Assembly: GCF_016587375.1 (NCBI RefSeq)
Contig: NZ_BNJG01000003.1
Location: 124,001 to 188,000, forward strand
DNA: 64,000 bases
Origin: Ktedonobacter robiniae
GTDB lineage: Bacteria > Chloroflexota > Ktedonobacteria > Ktedonobacterales > Ktedonobacteraceae
Direction of reading: 5' to 3'
A program made the position numbers and the translations under genes. Below, in pieces: positions 61,942-64,000 of this stretch (positions are counted from its first letter, which is position 1; the number at the start of each line of letters is the position of its first letter). The notes beneath the pieces were generated by a model, which ran no database searches, had not been told where the DNA came from, and was given only the letters and a program-made list of their open reading frames with translations.

Positions 61942-62181
61942 ATGATGGAAGTCCTGTATCGGAGCTGTTGCGGGATTGATGTCCACAAACAATTTCTGGT
62001 GGTATGTTTGCTCGTCCTCGATGAGAAAGGACAGCAGCACAAAGAGCTGCACCGCTTTTCGACGATGACTGCTGACTTACTCACCTGTATTGACTGGCTC
62101 AAAGCAGCGCGGTGTCAAGCCATCGCGATGGAGTCAACCGGGGTGTACATGCCTCCCCCAATGTTACCAAAGGTGTGCTAG
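61942..62181 (+). pseudogene. IS110 family transposase, N-terminal fragment
   Basis: The 79 residues start well (AAGGAGGATGA then ATG) and read SCCGIDVHKQFLVVCLLVLD, with the first catalytic Asp of the RuvC-like DEDD site in GIDVHK, then LKAARCQAIAMESTGVYMPP with the second catalytic Glu (family: AMESTGVYW). Sequence similarity ends just after, and the next bases are foreign. Intact IS110 proteins have about 400 residues including the C-terminal serine-containing Tnp domain. The element was cut by the rearrangement that joined it to the recombinase region. Confidence 0.85.
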
Positions 62182-62358
62182 ACTGGGAGTATACGAGAGA
62201 GATCCTGCAGAGCGACCTTCGCGCTCGTGCTGGAGACCAGCGTCACGCCCCGCCTCACAGCCCAAGTTTGTCCCACGAAGGCCCCATTCCTCAGGGTCCG
62301 GGAGCTGCTCATGTCCCAACAACTTCTTCGACCCAACCGATCCCTGGAGGTGCTGACC

Positions 62359-62523
62359 ATGTATGAGCCACACCGCCTCCACCAGCAGTTTCTCCAGGCT
62401 GCCTATGCCTTGGTGGTGCCAGTGTCCTGCAGACGCCTCACCACGGTCCATCAGCGAGTTTGCGCTCCTGAGAACAGGGACCGACGTCTGGTGCGTGCGA
62501 AGAAAGGAGCATGTGATGAATGA
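62359..62523 (+). CDS. Small protein upstream of a serine recombinase
   Basis: A 54-residue frame starting at ATG 62359 (CTGGAGGTGCTGACC). It reads YEPHRLHQQFLQAAYALVVP, VSCRRLTTVHQ and a basic end. The stop overlaps the recombinase start by a few bases, so the two are translationally coupled. Similar short genes ahead of recombinases are seen in Ktedonobacteria, in my memory of the group; I cannot name a function. It may be a DNA-binding or directionality helper. Confidence 0.5.
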   Translation: MYEPHRLHQQFLQAAYALVVPVSCRRLTTVHQRVCAPENRDRRLVRAKKGACDE

Positions 62524-64000
62524 ACGACAGGTGGCCTTGTATGCTCGAGTGTCATCCGAGCAACAAGCCGAAGCCAAAACCATTGCGAGCCAACTGGACG
62601 AGATCCGCGATCGGATTGCTGCTGATGGTATTGATCTCGCCACAGTCCTCGAGTTTGTCGATGAGGGGTACAGTGGCTCGACGCTGGTGCGGCCAGCGTT
62701 AGAGCGGCTCCGTGATGTGGCAGCAGCTGGAGGTATGGATCGGGTCTATGTCCATTGTCCTGATCGCCTCGCCCGCAACTATGCCTATCAAGTCTTACTG
62801 GTTGAGGAACTCACGCATCAGGGGGTGGAGGTCATCTTTCTCAACCGGCCTCTGGGGCAGACACCAGAGGATCAGTTATTGTTGCAGGTCCAAGGAGTGA
62901 TTGCTGAATACGAGCGAGCGAAATTTCTCGAGCGCAGTCGACGAGGAAAACGCCATGCGGCCCAGGAGGGTCGTGTCGGGATTCTTTGTCATGCTCCCTA
63001 CGGATATCGGTATGTGAGTAAACAGGGGGGTGGCGGAGAAGCACGCTATGAAATCGTGTGGGATGAAGCCCGTGTCGTGCAACAGGTGTATACTTGGGTG
63101 GGCCAGGATCGCTGCTCGATCAACGAGGTCTGCCGTCGCCTGCATCAAGCCGGGATCCGCACACGCACGGGCAAAGACTATTGGGACCACAAGACCGTCT
63201 GGGATATGCTGAAAAATCCAGCCTACAAAGGGGAAGCGGCCTGGGGCAAAACCCGCTGGGTGCCCAATGGTCCACGCCTGCGCGTCCCGCGCAACAAACC
63301 AGCCCAACCACGACGACCGTTCTGGGGGAAAGATGCCCCCAAAGAGGAATGGATCATCATTCCCGTTCCGGCCCTGATTGATCCGGCGATTTTCGATGCG
63401 GTGCAAGAACAGCTTGAAGAGAATCGGCGACGCGCGCGTATTCCGCAGAAAGGTAGTCGTTACCTGTTGCAGGGGGTGCTGGTCTGTGCCCAGTGTGGGT
63501 ATGCTTATCATGGCTGTACCAACGATGAGCGCAACGCCTATTACCGCTGTAGCGGCTCGATGCATCACACTCGCTTTGGAGGGAAACGGCACTGCTGGAA
63601 CAGAGAACTGCGCATGGATGAGACCGATATGGTAGTGTGGCAAGAGGTCTGCCATCTCCTGGAAGAGCCAGAGCGCCTCGCGCAGGAATATCGCCGACGT
63701 TTACAAGCCCCCCAGAAGCCGCACGAACCAGAAGGGTTAGATGCGCAAATGGGCAAACTCCGCCGAGGGATTGCCCGATTAATTGATAGCTACGCGGAGG
63801 GGTTTATTGACAAGCAAGAATTTGAATCGCGAGTGACACGTATGCGTGAACGACTTCATCATCTAGAGGAACAATTGCAGCGTCTCAAAGAAGAAGCCGC
63901 AGGAGAAGACGAACTGCGGGCGATTCTCGAACGCCTGGAAACCTTTGCTGCTAGGGTCAACGAGGGGCTCAGTGATGCCGATTTCCAGACCCGCCGGGAG
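62516..64000 (+). CDS. Large serine recombinase, 5' part
   Basis: The gene is open from ATG 62516 (AAAGGAGCATGTG ahead) to the window end, 495 codons. The N-terminal catalytic domain has the nucleophile Ser in VALYARVSSEQQAEAKTIAS and the Arg-rich site DRLARNYAYQ. The recombinase domain reads GKRHAAQEGRVGILCHAPYG and INEVCRRLHQAGIRTRTGKD; the zinc ribbon reads LVCAQCGYAYHGC with YYRCSG and CW, and a coiled coil (RMRERLHHLEEQLQRLKEEA) follows. Enzymes of this type integrate or excise phages, ICEs and transposons by site-specific exchange. The attachment sites cannot be seen. No stop is in the window. Confidence 0.93.
   Translation, partial: MNERQVALYARVSSEQQAEAKTIASQLDEIRDRIAADGIDLATVLEFVDEGYSGSTLVRPALERLRDVAAAGGMDRVYVHCPDRLARNYAYQVLLVEELTHQGVEVIFLNRPLGQTPEDQLLLQVQGVIAEYERAKFLERSRRGKRHAAQEGRVGILCHAPYGYRYVSKQGGGGEARYEIVWDEARVVQQVYTWVGQDRCSINEVCRRLHQAGIRTRTGKDYWDHKTVWDMLKNPAYKGEAAWGKTRWVPNGPRLRVPRNKPAQPRRPFWGKDAPKEEWIIIPVPALIDPAIFDAVQEQLEENRRRARIPQKGSRYLLQGVLVCAQCGYAYHGCTNDERNAYYRCSGSMHHTRFGGKRHCWNRELRMDETDMVVWQEVCHLLEEPERLAQEYRRRLQAPQKPHEPEGLDAQMGKLRRGIARLIDSYAEGFIDKQEFESRVTRMRERLHHLEEQLQRLKEEAAGEDELRAILERLETFAARVNEGLSDADFQTRRE

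Noticed and set aside
1..64000. tRNA, rRNA or riboswitch genes
   Set aside because: No T-loop GGTTCGAATC-like signature in a cloverleaf setting, rRNA segment or known riboswitch core was recognised by eye on either strand; a covariance-model search would be needed to exclude them.

Overview
The window looks like chromosome of a high-GC, spore-forming filamentous Chloroflexota of the Ktedonobacteria type. This is inferred from gene style: WD40 and Kelch-like propeller debris, many broken transposases, ECF sigma factors with fused C-terminal domains, AAA/TPR/LuxR regulators, MocR and ROK regulators, DUF6114/DUF6230 proteins and large serine recombinases. No rRNA, tRNA or CRISPR array was seen. 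Gene density is moderate, and a large share of the genes are fragments, frameshifted copies or insertion-element debris, so this is a remodelled accessory region.

Layout. 1-2.4 kb: gene ends (quinone oxidoreductase, rhodanese, WD40 remnant, frameshifted DUF3223 gene). 2.7-7.3 kb: a DDE transposase gene split in frame by a complete group II intron that carries a reverse transcriptase/maturase. 7.3-17.9 kb: DoxX with a divergent TetR, two sigma factors, an eroded dihydrofolate-reductase-like gene, a truncated Tn3 transposase beside a truncated aldo/keto reductase, HIT, a DinB-like/rhodanese fusion, chromate transporter, NTF2-like protein. 18.0-18.35 kb: palindromic repeats. 18.7-29.1 kb: P450 remnant, membrane protein, AAA-LuxR regulator, a small CPxC protein, LysR, GyrI-like and broken MerR genes, purD. 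29.1-38.8 kb: a 165-bp MITE-like element, a second CPxC remnant, a decayed IS with terminal repeats, EamA exporter, aldo/keto reductase, MocR regulator, small unknown genes and a ComM/YifB tail.

38.8-48.7 kb is the clearest functional unit: ROK regulator, sugar-binding lipoprotein, two ABC permeases, then two secreted proteins (a TAT-exported beta-helix protein and a GH18 enzyme) that share an almost identical double beta-trefoil module. They are on one strand and read as a polymer-degradation and oligosaccharide-uptake locus. An Mlc/NagC-like palindrome lies upstream of the ROK gene. 48.9-53.8 kb: hydrolase, response regulator, GH25 lysozyme, hybrid PAS/GAF histidine kinase.

53.9-59.5 kb is a TetR-DUF6114-DUF6230-secreted protein-DUF6230 cell-envelope cluster of unknown function, interrupted by a lone TnpB, with a frameshift in DUF6114 and a fused tail on the second DUF6230. 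59.4-64 kb holds oxidoreductase and methyltransferase remnants, a nucleotidyltransferase, the left end of an IS110-type element with a candidate bridge-RNA region, and a large serine recombinase running off the window.

Many of the long inverted repeats listed are perfect over 13-35 bp, which is a recurring feature of the intergenic DNA here.
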